A DNA stretch of 64,000 bases, taken from positions 40,240 to 104,239 of the forward strand of contig QLIY01000105.1 of the NCBI GenBank assembly GCA_003260075.1, read 5' to 3'. A program made the translations under genes and the position numbers. This DNA is from Phallusia mammillata. Taxonomy: Eukaryota; Chordata; Ascidiacea; Phlebobranchia; Ascidiidae. The notes under the pieces are model-generated. The model saw nothing but the letters and a program-made list of their open reading frames with translations, had not been told where the DNA came from and made no database searches. This document shows positions 24,887-36,800 of this stretch, piece after piece (within the stretch, counting starts at the first letter, position 1; every line of letters starts with the position of its first letter).

Positions 24887-27800
24887 ACCCGCCGAAAGAA
24901 GGGTCTTGATTCGATTTGGTCCTTTATAAATCCTATCTTCCCTTCTGATCAATATACCGCTACTCGATTGCGAATCACGCGGTGTGGGTTCTACACACTT
25001 AATCCTCACCAGAACGTATCGGTTACCCGCTTGGAGGCGAGTTTGAAGGCCTGGGGGTTCATCTGAGCGCATTCACTTCCCTTCCGTTATTTCCCCGCGT
25101 TTTAAACTTGCAGCATGATTATCACTTCCTTGGGCGTCCTCATATTCGCGACTTTAAGTGCCAGCAACGCTGCAGAGCACCTTTCCGAAGATATGGTGTA
25201 TCATAGCGTTCTTGTAAAGACTTGAGTAAGTGCCTGCCACTTCTCACGTCAATCAAGATCAAGCCGAACTTATTTTGCATCGCTGCGGTCCCGTGTGTCA
25301 AACCCATCCACGTCGCATCGCAAAAATCTCGTGTCAAATTTCGGCGCTCAACCGGTGTCCTTACAGTTTGACTAACCACCTTTGCGAGCTGGACTTGTAC
25401 AATGGGTGGTCTAAAAAGCGGCAGCAGGTGGAGGAATCGCGTCTCTTCGCTCGGTTGACATAATTGAGTCCAGTCTACACGACGCGTCACAGATTGATGC
25501 AAGGGCGAGATAACCGTAGAGATGATTTCATCGGAAATGCGTGCGGGAAATTCTTAGCATTTCGCGAAGGGGCAGCACAGGTTCAGAGCTACCGCTCGAC
25601 GGTGTAATTGCTGCTTCACCAATCGGTGACATAATGTCGTCTACCAATAATTGATACTTGCCACAACAGGACACTGTAACCTTCAGTAAATTGACTGTGT
25701 AAGCGACTCCTTTGTTAGGTCAACGTTGCCTGCATTTGGATTGTTGTTCGAAGGCGGAACAGGGTGTTTTGACCAGAAACCGTAAACAGCGCGGGCCGCA
25801 CGCGTCGTATCAGCTAAAAGTCAGTGCCTTTTAAATCTGCCAACAACACACTGGGTGCGTGTGTGGCATGAACTTTCCCTCTGTTGTGCACGATCCGTGT
25901 AAACACGTTGCATGCCGCCTTTGCCACAAGACCGACCTTTCCCTTTTATGAGCCGAATCTTTCAGAAACGCTCCCGTTTTATGAAACACTTTAAAATGAA
26001 GTCTAACAAAAGTCTTGTGTAACTAGCATTAAACTGTTTCACTTTCAAGAAATAAGTTTGTTGTACGTCACACCTAATATTTGTCGGAGGTCGATTGCTT
26101 ATAGTGTAGGTTTGAGGGAGATTGTGCAGTCAAATTGACTAAATATGCTCGCAATACGTTGATCGCGATCCGTCAAGATCTGGGTGATCCATCCGTTTCT
26201 TACCAATTCTCTCGAAACAGGATTTTGCTGTATGCTGTTGCGCCCTTTTGTTTACCTTCAAACGTTGCCACGGGCGATGACCGCAAAATGTTGGGACTGT
26301 TTTGAAAACAGTGCCTTTCAGAGTCGGGTCGAACGATAGTGGTGCAGCCAAGCGGCGAGAAAATTAACGGAACTTACTCCAAGCCACCCAGCTCCTTGTT
26401 ACGCCTCACCGATTTGCCAACCTGAACTACGTCCTGCCTCAAAAACCCACAACCGCAATCCTTTCACAACTACCCTGCACATTTCTTAATTCAGGCTATG
26501 GATTTTAGGTTAACACAGTTCTCTAATCTTTTCGAATTTTCTTACTACCACTGGGGAACAACATAGAGGATTTGTTTTTCGAGACATAGCAGTACTTTTC
26601 ATTGTAAGAACCCACCAACGTTGAAGGAGGTCAATTTCCTATCAATCAGTTGTATGCGGGATGATCTTTGGCTCTGCGTGGTCTTTGAAGGTAGCTGGGC
26701 ATTCAAACTGGCAGACGGACGGGTGACACGCGGCACAATGCCTCCATACTCACTTTCCAATGAACCGAAACTTTTACGTTAACGTTCTCTGGCGCCCATT
26801 GCTGCTTTAAAAAATTTTTGCTGAGTTTGGCAATTGACTGGTAAAAATAATCAGCTGCCCATAAATGGCTGTGTAACCACTGAAAGCGACATCTGCATCT
26901 ATACATGGATGTTGTAACTTTTCTTTATTGCTTTGGTTAAACCTAGGCGTTTGATGAATAGTTTCTTGGGAGGCGCAGATAACAGGAAACCGCAGTGACA
27001 AGAATGCTGATTTACATAGCTTTTCGGCGGATGGTTGTGCCTCAACCATGCCTGTGATTCTGTAAACACTGCTAATACCTTGCGTCGAAGTCGGATCTGG
27101 TTCTAAATCCGGGCTGCTTATTTGTTTTGCCAAACGCCTATATGCGATAGATGTGGCCCGAACGTGGCTGGTGGGCAGGCAGATAAAGGAATGACAAGTA
27201 CGTGCGGTGTAATCTCACTGACGCCAGCGCCAAGACATCCGCGGTTGCCCTTGCTGCCTCGATGAGTGGTAAGGCGGCAACAATCGCGGTGTGCATAATC
27301 GAACAGAGCCGCGCGTGCCTGATGTGAAACTTGCGGCGTTTTCCACTGCGTGCGGCGAATCTCCCACTCACCTTCCGACCTATTTTGTTAAACTTGGCGT
27401 TTAGTGCAGCGCCAGCGGTCTTTGTTAAGGCGCATGTCAAACGTTTTGCGAAAAGAGCACTGCCCTCAGCACGAGAGAGATAAGAGACTGCCGTTGTCTG
27501 GTAATAAAGCCAGGCTCCCATTCATAGGGTGCCAATCTGTTGCATGAAGATGATGTTGTTGTGGACACCTTATATTCGTGTGTGTCTTGTTCACTTCTGT
27601 TTACCCACATCATGCGAAATCTACTTAACGGTCGTCTCATACGCTTATCTAAAGCACAATCGAGGAAGGCACTGCAAGACGGCATGGCCTACATCGTCAG
27701 GTTAGCCGTCCTTGAAATCACCACTGCCGCGCCACAGTTGACAGTACGGTTAAATCGATCGGTTACAACATGCAATTACTTGTCGATAACGTGATCCGCA

Positions 27801-30800
27801 TAGTATGGTGTCGGAAGAATGGGACGTTTTGTCCGGCGAGTAACATTACCTCGTCTATAAATAGTGACTTGTCCCTCCCAAGATGCTGCTTGACGCAATG
27901 CTGTGCCAGCGCAGGTGAAACACAAAGGTTTCAACTTAGTGATCACAAAGACGAGCTCGCTTCTCTTTGTTGCGGTCTGCATCCGATCTTAAGAGTCATA
28001 GCAAGTTTTAAGTGACAATTGGTAACTTTACCACTTATTTTCGAGAATGCGATACTATAATGTTAGTACTTTTAAAAAAAGCCACACAGGGCTTGTTAAG
28101 CGGACACAAGTTATTGTTTAAACGCCAAACATCAAACTATTTCGCGCGATGAAAAGCGTTTGCTTTTCTTGGAAATGTGTGATCAGACAATCTTGTTGAT
28201 AACACTCTTTATAATGTCCCACAATTTCCGGTGCAATTAGCGCGGCAACGACATCAACAAGCAAATTATGTTAAAAAGCTGATTTATTTCCCAGTACCTA
28301 CTTATGTATTTTTTTCGTAAAGATTTAAAGATTGGGCTGTCACGATCTTCTGATAAAACAATCTAATGTATTTTTAGCCAATGGTCAACTGCAAGCAGAA
28401 CTTGATTACGGAAGACGTCAAAGTCAAAGTGAAGGTCAAACCTCAGAATCAACTTACAACGCACAACTTCTCATGCAAACCGGCAGCGGCGCGGCCACCG
28501 TAGAAGCTTTGAAGTATCACCTGAAAGCGGCTATGGCGGCAACCGAAGTATCCGTGTATATGTATAACCAGTAAGTTTCTTAGTAACATAAATATTTTGC
28601 ATGGTGTATCATTATTGTTGTCTGTACCAGTACAATAGTTTGCCTTTGAAAACGAACTTATTTTGTGGTTCGAAAGGGATTATTTTTCTTTGTAGAACGT
28701 GGAGTTTCGAAGATGTCTGCTACAAACATAGTTTGGCTACAACAGAAGAAGGCAGCATTTTCGCAACCGTGAGTAAACGTGTACATGTCCAGAAAATTTG
28801 TTTGTCGTGAAAGAGCTAATGATAGTTCACACCGGCGCGAAACCCTTATGAAAGGCCAAATAAAGGTTTTGTTGGAGTACTATGCTATTCAAATCGATAA
28901 GACCCATTTGACCTCCTATTTCAGTACCGTTAACGGTCTGGTGACCACACTAACTCATAAATGTTACTGAGTATCGAAGCGGCATTTTAAGGTTAAAACT
29001 TCTATGCGTTTGCAAATTTTGGAAAGTACTGCTTTTGCTAAGGATGTTGTTTTTTGTTGGTAGATATTGGACAAACTTCTGCCATGCTTGATCATTGGTC
29101 CACTGGACTGCTTTTGGGAAGGTTCAAAGATTTTGGGCCCAAAAGTACCGCTTAAGACCATTGAGTGAGTTTCAAATAGTCTGATCATTTTGACTGCATG
29201 TGCGGCATTTTATCCCATTGTGCACACATTGTAACAACGACTTTCCTAAATTGTATGGAACACACCTTTTTCGTCAACCGCCTCTTGCTAACACATTGTA
29301 TGACTGAAACGAATATTTTTTCAACCCATCATCCAAATCTTATTTTTTAGTGGAATTCCCGACATTACATGGAAAACGCTAAACCCACTGGAATTTGTGG
29401 ACTTGATGATCGATACCACAGGCGGCTTATCCAGTTTCACCAAAGAGCTGCGCTCTTACCGGGATCTCATGGTCCAGGTACAATATTCGAGCAACTTGTG
29501 CGGTTTTGTGTCGACAGGTTACTGGCAGGTCCAAGTGCTGATGCTTGAAACGACGGCCGTGATGTCGCTTTGCCTTCGCATCTCAGCTTGCTTACACACC
29601 AAGGTTCAACGAACACTGACTGTTATGTGTTTCATACAGGGTGGAATCACAACTGGATATGTGGATCGATGGTGTCTGGACCCTAATGACCCAGAATGCC
29701 CTGAAACAGCTCCAAACTTCCATTCAAAAGAGGTGTGCAGATGTTGCAATGTGTGTTATGTTGCGTACGTTTTCCGTTGTATCAACTAAGTTGCATTTAC
29801 AGCCTCCTAATGTCGTGGAAATTTTAAACAAAAGCTGTACGGGATTCGCGACTAAACTCATGCGCTGGCCGTTGGATCTTATTGTCGGCGGTATCGAAAG
29901 AAATGCATCAGGTCATCTTACCAGGTAAGCACCTCAACCGTTGGCGACCAAGAATCGCATTCGCTCGAGCGTGTTCAAGCATTTGGCGCTAAGGTAAACA
30001 TACGGTACTGTCTGTTGGGCGTGCAGGGAGCTCTATTTTCCTACGAAAACCTGTCAGGTGGCAGGCAGTTTCTTGAATGCTTTCCAAAGACATGCTCAGG
30101 TTTGCTAAGGCGTGGACAACACCAAATGTGCATCACCCACCTTTCGGATCGGATTTAAATTTTCCTGCGAGTTGTCTTGTCACTTGTCATGTTATAATCA
30201 CCTCTGTGTCTTCGTCAGTGTGTAATTTCACGCTGGTGGTAAGATAAGACGGCGATGCTTATTAGTTGATGGATTGCGATAATTGATCATTCTGCAGTAC
30301 AACGTTAGTGTCGAAAAATCCGAGATTCGTGCACTTGTAGCTCCTCGAAACTAGCAACAAACAACGTTGCATGCTGGTGTTAAGTGGCACCGACGAAATA
30401 TTTTATTGCTAAATATAATACGATTTTTTATCGCACCAAAAACTAGTTTCAGACCAAATTTAGCTTGATCGTTTGAATTATTTCCAAGTTCTTTTTCGTT
30501 GTGCAAAAACGGCTATGGCAGACTGAAAACCCATTTCTCCTTTCAAACCTCGCTTTTATGCCTAAAACTGGTGCGTGACAAGCGTGATAAATATGAAACA
30601 AGTGCATCAAACCAAACTTGTTCTCGTTAGGAAAAAAATTAACATACAGTTCTAAATTTAAAACTTAACCAACGTTTTGCTCTTTTTTTAGTGCACAAGG
30701 TCTTCAAACTCTGTTTAATTTAATGGGAATTGGAAATATGTTTCAATTTCACGATAACAGCTTCAAAACTCGGGATATCGACTGGACAAAGGAAACCGCA

Positions 30801-33800
30801 AAAAACGTCCTTTACACTTGGCAGAGGAAGTATGTCAAGGTAAGTGAATTTTCCATCTGCTTGATTAATTCAATCCAACCATACTGAGTACCCTTGCATT
30901 TTTGCCAGAAAATTTATGAACTTCAACAGCCGGAAAACGCAACTGACGAGCAAACGCTGAATGCTTTTAGCATCGCCACTGCTGAGGACATACTCGCAAA
31001 GTTCTCCAATATACCCCTGATACGAGTGTTGGGAGGCTACCTACTCATGGTAAGTGCCCCAGTTATACAACATGTTGATTGTAGTCAGTTTTTATCGCAG
31101 ATTCGTATTTAAAAGTATCCTGACGAAGCGACAACTATCGCCCGACTTGAACCATTCAATTGTTAGCAACAATAAATATTGAAAAACTGTTTTTAGGGAA
31201 GCACAGAATTTTGAAAAACGGAATGACCTAGTATTTTTGCTTGGAATGTCATGAGAAAGTTGATTTGCACATGGAGTTAAAATTTGACATAAATCTTCAT
31301 TCTAGTACGTCGTTGCGGATCGCGTTTGATCCTTGCAGCGATACGCGTCGTTACGCCGCATCAAACGCGTGTTGAATTTCTTCATGTCGATTGCAGATGG
31401 GATACGCCTGTCTCTCGCTCATGAGAACCCGAGCCTCCAGGTCGCAGGGTGCTGTGGGACTGATAGGAGTTGTTCTCGTTACCCTCTCCGTTGCTGCTGG
31501 TCTTGGTATTTGTACGGTCATTGGAATCAGTTTTAACGCGGCCTCAACACAGGTTAGGAAAACCTTGCCAATCTACCGTTTTTTGTACCACAGAGTACTT
31601 ACTCAAGTTTGTTACAGGTCTTACCTTTCCTAATGCTGGGATTGGGCGTTGACGACATGTTTCTTATGGCTCACCATTTCGGCGAGATCGCCGTGCTCTC
31701 TTACATACCCTTTCAGGTAAGCACGCAGTAAAATTGCCGTCGTTGGAACAGTAATTCTTACGTCGCTGTCGCGCCAGTCTGCGGGAAGAAAATGCGATGC
31801 TTTTTATGAGCTCATCGATCAAAATAATAATGGCAATTATTGGAAATCCTTACTGAGGAAGATCTTTCGCATAAAACCCTAATAAGCGGCAATGGCTTTA
31901 ATGAGACGAATTTAAGCATCCAGTGGGCGCCGATTTCCATTTTGTACATTTAATAGTTGTACATTTTTTCAGGAACGTGTTGGAGAATGCCTGAAGCGGG
32001 TGGGAGTGAGCGTTGTTCTCACGTCTATTGCTATTTTGTCGGGGTTCCTCTTCTCATTGATCATTCCCATGCCCGCTCTGCGCGCCTTTGGGTATCAGGT
32101 AATGCAACATTCATAAATTGTGCCAGAACTTTGTGGTAGTCGCGTCAAACGCGTAGCACCTGGCATTGCAATATCGCGGTTGCTTTGGCACTAGGCGTGA
32201 CATGGGCTCTTGACACGTAACACGTCTTCCAATGCCCCATACCCTTTTGCAAGACAGCGGTCGTTCTCATGACGCCGACTAATCCCAAACAAAAATATAG
32301 GGGCCACGCTCCAATTGATTTATATCTGTGCACAAGGTTCGGTGGCAATCTGTCAGCCGACAAGGAACCGTGAGCGTAGGGCGGTCTTGGACGAGGTGCG
32401 AAAGGTTAAGGTTAATACCAGTGATGACAGCTCACCCGGCAAAACAAACAGCGGTGTAAGCTTACAAAAACGCTCACAATCACCGAGACTCGCTAAAGTG
32501 TTTTTGACCATCAATGACAAGAAACTGCTCGGTGAAGTTTTGCTCTATGAAGACAGAGCAATAAAATAGTAGAAATAACGTCCGATGTATCCGGATCATC
32601 AGTGACTCATTGTTGTTACGAACAACCATTGGGAGATCAAGGACTCAAACCTGAGCAAAAATCAACACGGACCCCATGATCCGCTTATACCTTCTCAGTT
32701 TCCATACCCTTTCTCATGCCGAATTGCAGTCTGCCTGTTCTGCATCGGGCAATCAACAACGTTCTGTCAGTTTTTCCCGGGACCACCCTCCTTGTTGAGC
32801 AAAAGCCGCCTCGTGTTTGATGATTTACCCTGACGAGCTCGCCATAACTTCTAAGTCGCCAGCGTCAATTGACTCACTTTAACCTTGAAGCACTGGCTCC
32901 AACGTTTCAAAACATTTGCAAATGTCATGGGTTAAAAACACAAGCCGCTTGCACGAAGCCACCAACGAATACAGAAAGGCGGTATTCGGTGCTGAGGATT
33001 CATTTTGGTGATTCTCGCTGAGATGGTTTACGGATATTAGAAATCCGTTTGTACAGGCGAGATTCCTGCATAATAAGCAAAGCATCTTTGAACTAGGATT
33101 GTGTTCTACTTGTACTTACATCGTGTTTAGCACGTACATGTCAGTCTTCGCTATCCGGAGAGAAAAAAAACGCTCAACTGACATATACTTCAATAACCGG
33201 ACTTGTCCCGCAATTCCTCGCGTACGCAATAAAAGGCGAAGATCCAGATAAAAACATCAGCCTATTTCCCGGGCGGGCTTGAATTGAACGATGACAGACA
33301 TTCGCAAAAATAGCGATCGTGTATAGTAATCGCAGCATCAGATTTGCCTTTCGGCGTCCTGTGTGGCCTTATTGTTATCGTCGAAGCCAGGGCTTGGACT
33401 TTGCAAGTCTTGTACGCATTTCCTGTAGCTTTGCAACAGGGCAAAATCGACCGCAGGGTTGCATTTTTAGCAGTTCGCACCCACAACGAAAATCCATATC
33501 TATTAGTGTTCTGTACCTGTCACCCGGCCGACACGATATGGAATTGGTGTAACTAAAATTGATGTAGTACACTGTCAACGACAGAAATTTCGTCGAAGAC
33601 TGTCCTCAGTTTTTTATAATTTTGGGTTTTGTACGATGTGTTTTCGTTTATGTTTTACAGGCGTCGATCGTAACTATCTTCAATCTCGTCTCAGTCCTGG
33701 TAATATTTCCTTCAATTCTCAGCTTGGATCTGAATCGAAGGAAAAACAACAGACTCGACATTCTGTTTTGTTTTGAAAGGTCAGTTATTAGTTTCGAATC

Positions 33801-36800
33801 ATATCAAAAATGATTTGTATAGTAAAATCACCGATGTAGAATAAATATTTGGATAAGACTACCTAAATACCTATCACAAAATTGACGTATATATTATGAC
33901 GATTCGTGCAGTTCGACGACAAACGAAGTAATAGATTTAAGTGAAGAAAATAATCAACAGCGTGCAGTAAATAACCACGGATGCAACCAATGTCATCGTC
34001 ACAACGGACCTTTACCTGTTGACAACAACCACTGTGGCACCACGATCACAATGCATCATACAATACAGGTGTGGTTTATAAACGTCTTGTTGCATAAAAT
34101 TTGTCGTTGCGAAACCACTTTGAATCTAAGTGAACATTTGTGGCTATTCAGATAGCGCACACTCGAATAGCTGGCTAAACCACAAAATGTAGCACTTAAC
34201 AACTATACCCCCCCCCCGCACACTCGAATAGCTGGCTAAACCACAAAATGTAGCACTTAACAACTTTTATGATAATTCCTAATTGTTTGTGTGGTTAGGC
34301 GTACTCCAACGAGTCGTATGTGACTGTCCTTGGTCCTGCCGCTGCCGGAGCGACTTTTCACGATGCAAGCGGACCAGGTCGACGACCAGGAGATATGGAT
34401 CCCACATATGATTTAACCCGTACACGTAGCCCGCCTCCTCAATACACACCAAAAGACCAGTCCCCGCCACAAAGACCGAAAGTGGCGTTTATGGATTCCA
34501 ACGGTGGCCCACCCACAGCTGAAAGAACTTACGACCGGGTATGTATTAACATAATTACATGCGAACCTACAACCTATGTATGTTGTTTAAACCGTGGTTA
34601 AATTGTTTTTAGCCGATAAGATCTACTATCACCCCCGCATCGAGCGTAAGGACCCTGAGAACAAACGGAAGTAATCCACCGACTAACCTTACCACTCCAA
34701 TGGAAAGTGTTCGAAGCTCAACACACAGCCTCGTTCCCAAACGAAGACGATCGTCGTCGTTTCTTTGTTGTCCAAGGAACAGCAAGCGATGTGGGTCTCT
34801 CTACGCCAAACTTGCTGTTCTTCCTAGTTTGACGCTAAATCAGCTTGGTGAACGATATTATGCACCGTTCCTGATGAGAAAACCCTCAAGGGTATGCTGT
34901 TGTTCTTTCTTGTTGTGGAATAGCACTGTAACAAGTTTTTGGTCAAAAACCTTAGTGCAGGTTTTGCTTATGCGAGGCAAGTTTGCCTTACAACCTACCA
35001 GACGTTTGTTGATAATGCTTTATGCCCACACAAGTTACTACGGTACTAAAACACAAGTGTGTGTATACTTGTGTGTGGGAACTTATCCAATAATTACCGC
35101 ATTTTGGCAGCCGTACTTGCACATTATGCCCTCGAATTGCGCACCATTTGCATGTAATCATCACACTAATGTCAGTACCACCGCTTCTCGTTTATAGATC
35201 TTCGTGCTGGCACTCTTCGGCGCATTGCTCGGAGCTTCCATATACGGCTGTACACAAGTGAAGGACGGGCTAGATCTTGGCGATGTTCTACCGCGTGGGA
35301 CTCGAGAACATCAGGCGATCGTGGCCCAGACAACCTACTTTTCTTTCTATCCTATGTACATCATCACTAAAGGTACAAATGTGAACAGTTTTGCTTTTCG
35401 TCGCAGAGTAATTTGAAAGTATCCAATGCTTAGTCACGGCGCGATTTTGGCGAAAAACGTGAAAAGCCAACAGGGATTTAAAATACGTAAATGGCAAAAC
35501 TCCCCTCGTTTCGCGTGCAAATATACAAATGTCAAAACGTCACATGCGATTTAGATTTCACGAATTCGCAATGAATGCTAAAACTATTTCCGTTGCGACA
35601 AAAGCTTTTAGGTCAGTGAAAAAGTCAAGAATTTCAACGTTAAATGTTTTTCGTTTTTAGAATTCGACTATGCCAGACAACAGCGCAATATGTACCGTAT
35701 TCACGAGCAAGTTGGAAATATCAGTTACGTCATGAAACAACCGGATGGAACAGTTATGAAGTTCTGGCTTCACTATTTCCGAGAGTATTTGGAAGGTAAG
35801 AACACTAAACATGTGCAAAAACAATTTGGTTGATATAACTGTCAACTTGTGAACAAAGATTACAAAAAAGTGTTGTCTTCAAGGTCTACAGGCAAGTTTT
35901 GATGCCGATTGGCAAGTGGGCAAGGTGAACGCTTCTACATGGTCTTCCGACGTAAGCGACAAAACTATTCTGGCCTTTAAGCTGTTGGTTCAAACCGGTC
36001 GTGTTGAAGATCCGACTGATACAGCTCGAATTGGATGCACTCCGATTGGCTCGAAATGTTCACGGGTAAGTTAACCCTAGTAATGTAGGGCATGGGTACA
36101 TTTTTTACCTGTTTATTCTATGCACGCTGAACTGGATTGTTTAAGCATAATATACCCAGATTATTTACAACATCGCCGTCAAAATCGCCATGTTAAGTCC
36201 AACAAAGTAAAAATACCAGAGTTTACGTTGCGTGAGCACAATTGCGAAATGGCACGATAATGCCTCGTAATAGCGCCCCACCAAATTAGTTGGTGCTCCC
36301 ACAACGTTTTTGATCAACCGAATTCCTAAAGTAATGTGTATTCAACCCACCACAAACAAATACATTAAGGTTGGGTTACATACGATTATACCTTTGTAGC
36401 CGAACCGCGTACGGTTGGTTTCGGACGACGGCATCATCAACGAGGATGCGTTTTACAACTACTTGTCAGTTTGGTTTACCGATGATCCTCTGGCATATGC
36501 CGCCGCTCAAGCGTCGATATATCCAACTCCCAAAACATTTCAAAGCTCCCGCTACGACCTAAACATGATCATTCCGCCTTCTTCTGGCCTTACATATTCG
36601 CAAATACCTTTTTATCTGAACGGTAGGTTGGCGTACGTTGCATGTAATGTAAATCTTGCCATAAAATGATAATGTTGGATAATAATTTGCGATACAACGT
36701 TGGTTGTATGAATATTCAAAATATTTTGTCAATTATTACAGGGATGCGTGAAAACGAAGACTTTGTTAACGTGATTCGTAGCGTGCGACACATTTGCGAA

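Larger units (their letters stand above)
24011..28377. other. Patched intron 2 (4.4 kb)
   Basis: The largest intron of the gene. It contains a direct duplication around a 10-C run (24571-24734), a 37-base C run (24850-24886) and a perfect Gli site on the minus strand (25403-25411). ORFs up to 127 codons occur on both strands without recognisable domains. A regulatory function is possible but only inferred from size, position and the Gli site. Confidence 0.55.
23818..30839 (+). other. Patched exons 2-9: TM1 and first extracellular domain
   Basis: Exon 2 encodes the juxtamembrane helix and TM1 (about residues 403-424), followed by [11 protein letters not shown], the start of extracellular domain 1. 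Exons 3-9 continue that domain to about residue 723. Recognisable landmarks are [29 protein letters not shown] with [10 protein letters not shown], and a conserved RW pair before GG(I/T). Cysteines of the domain align with those of vertebrate Patched. Several Asn-X-Ser/Thr sites are present (for example RNASG). Confidence 0.92.

Noticed and set aside
25140-25502. 120-codon open frame on the minus strand in Patched intron 2
   Set aside because: No recognisable motifs and no expression context; probably chance.
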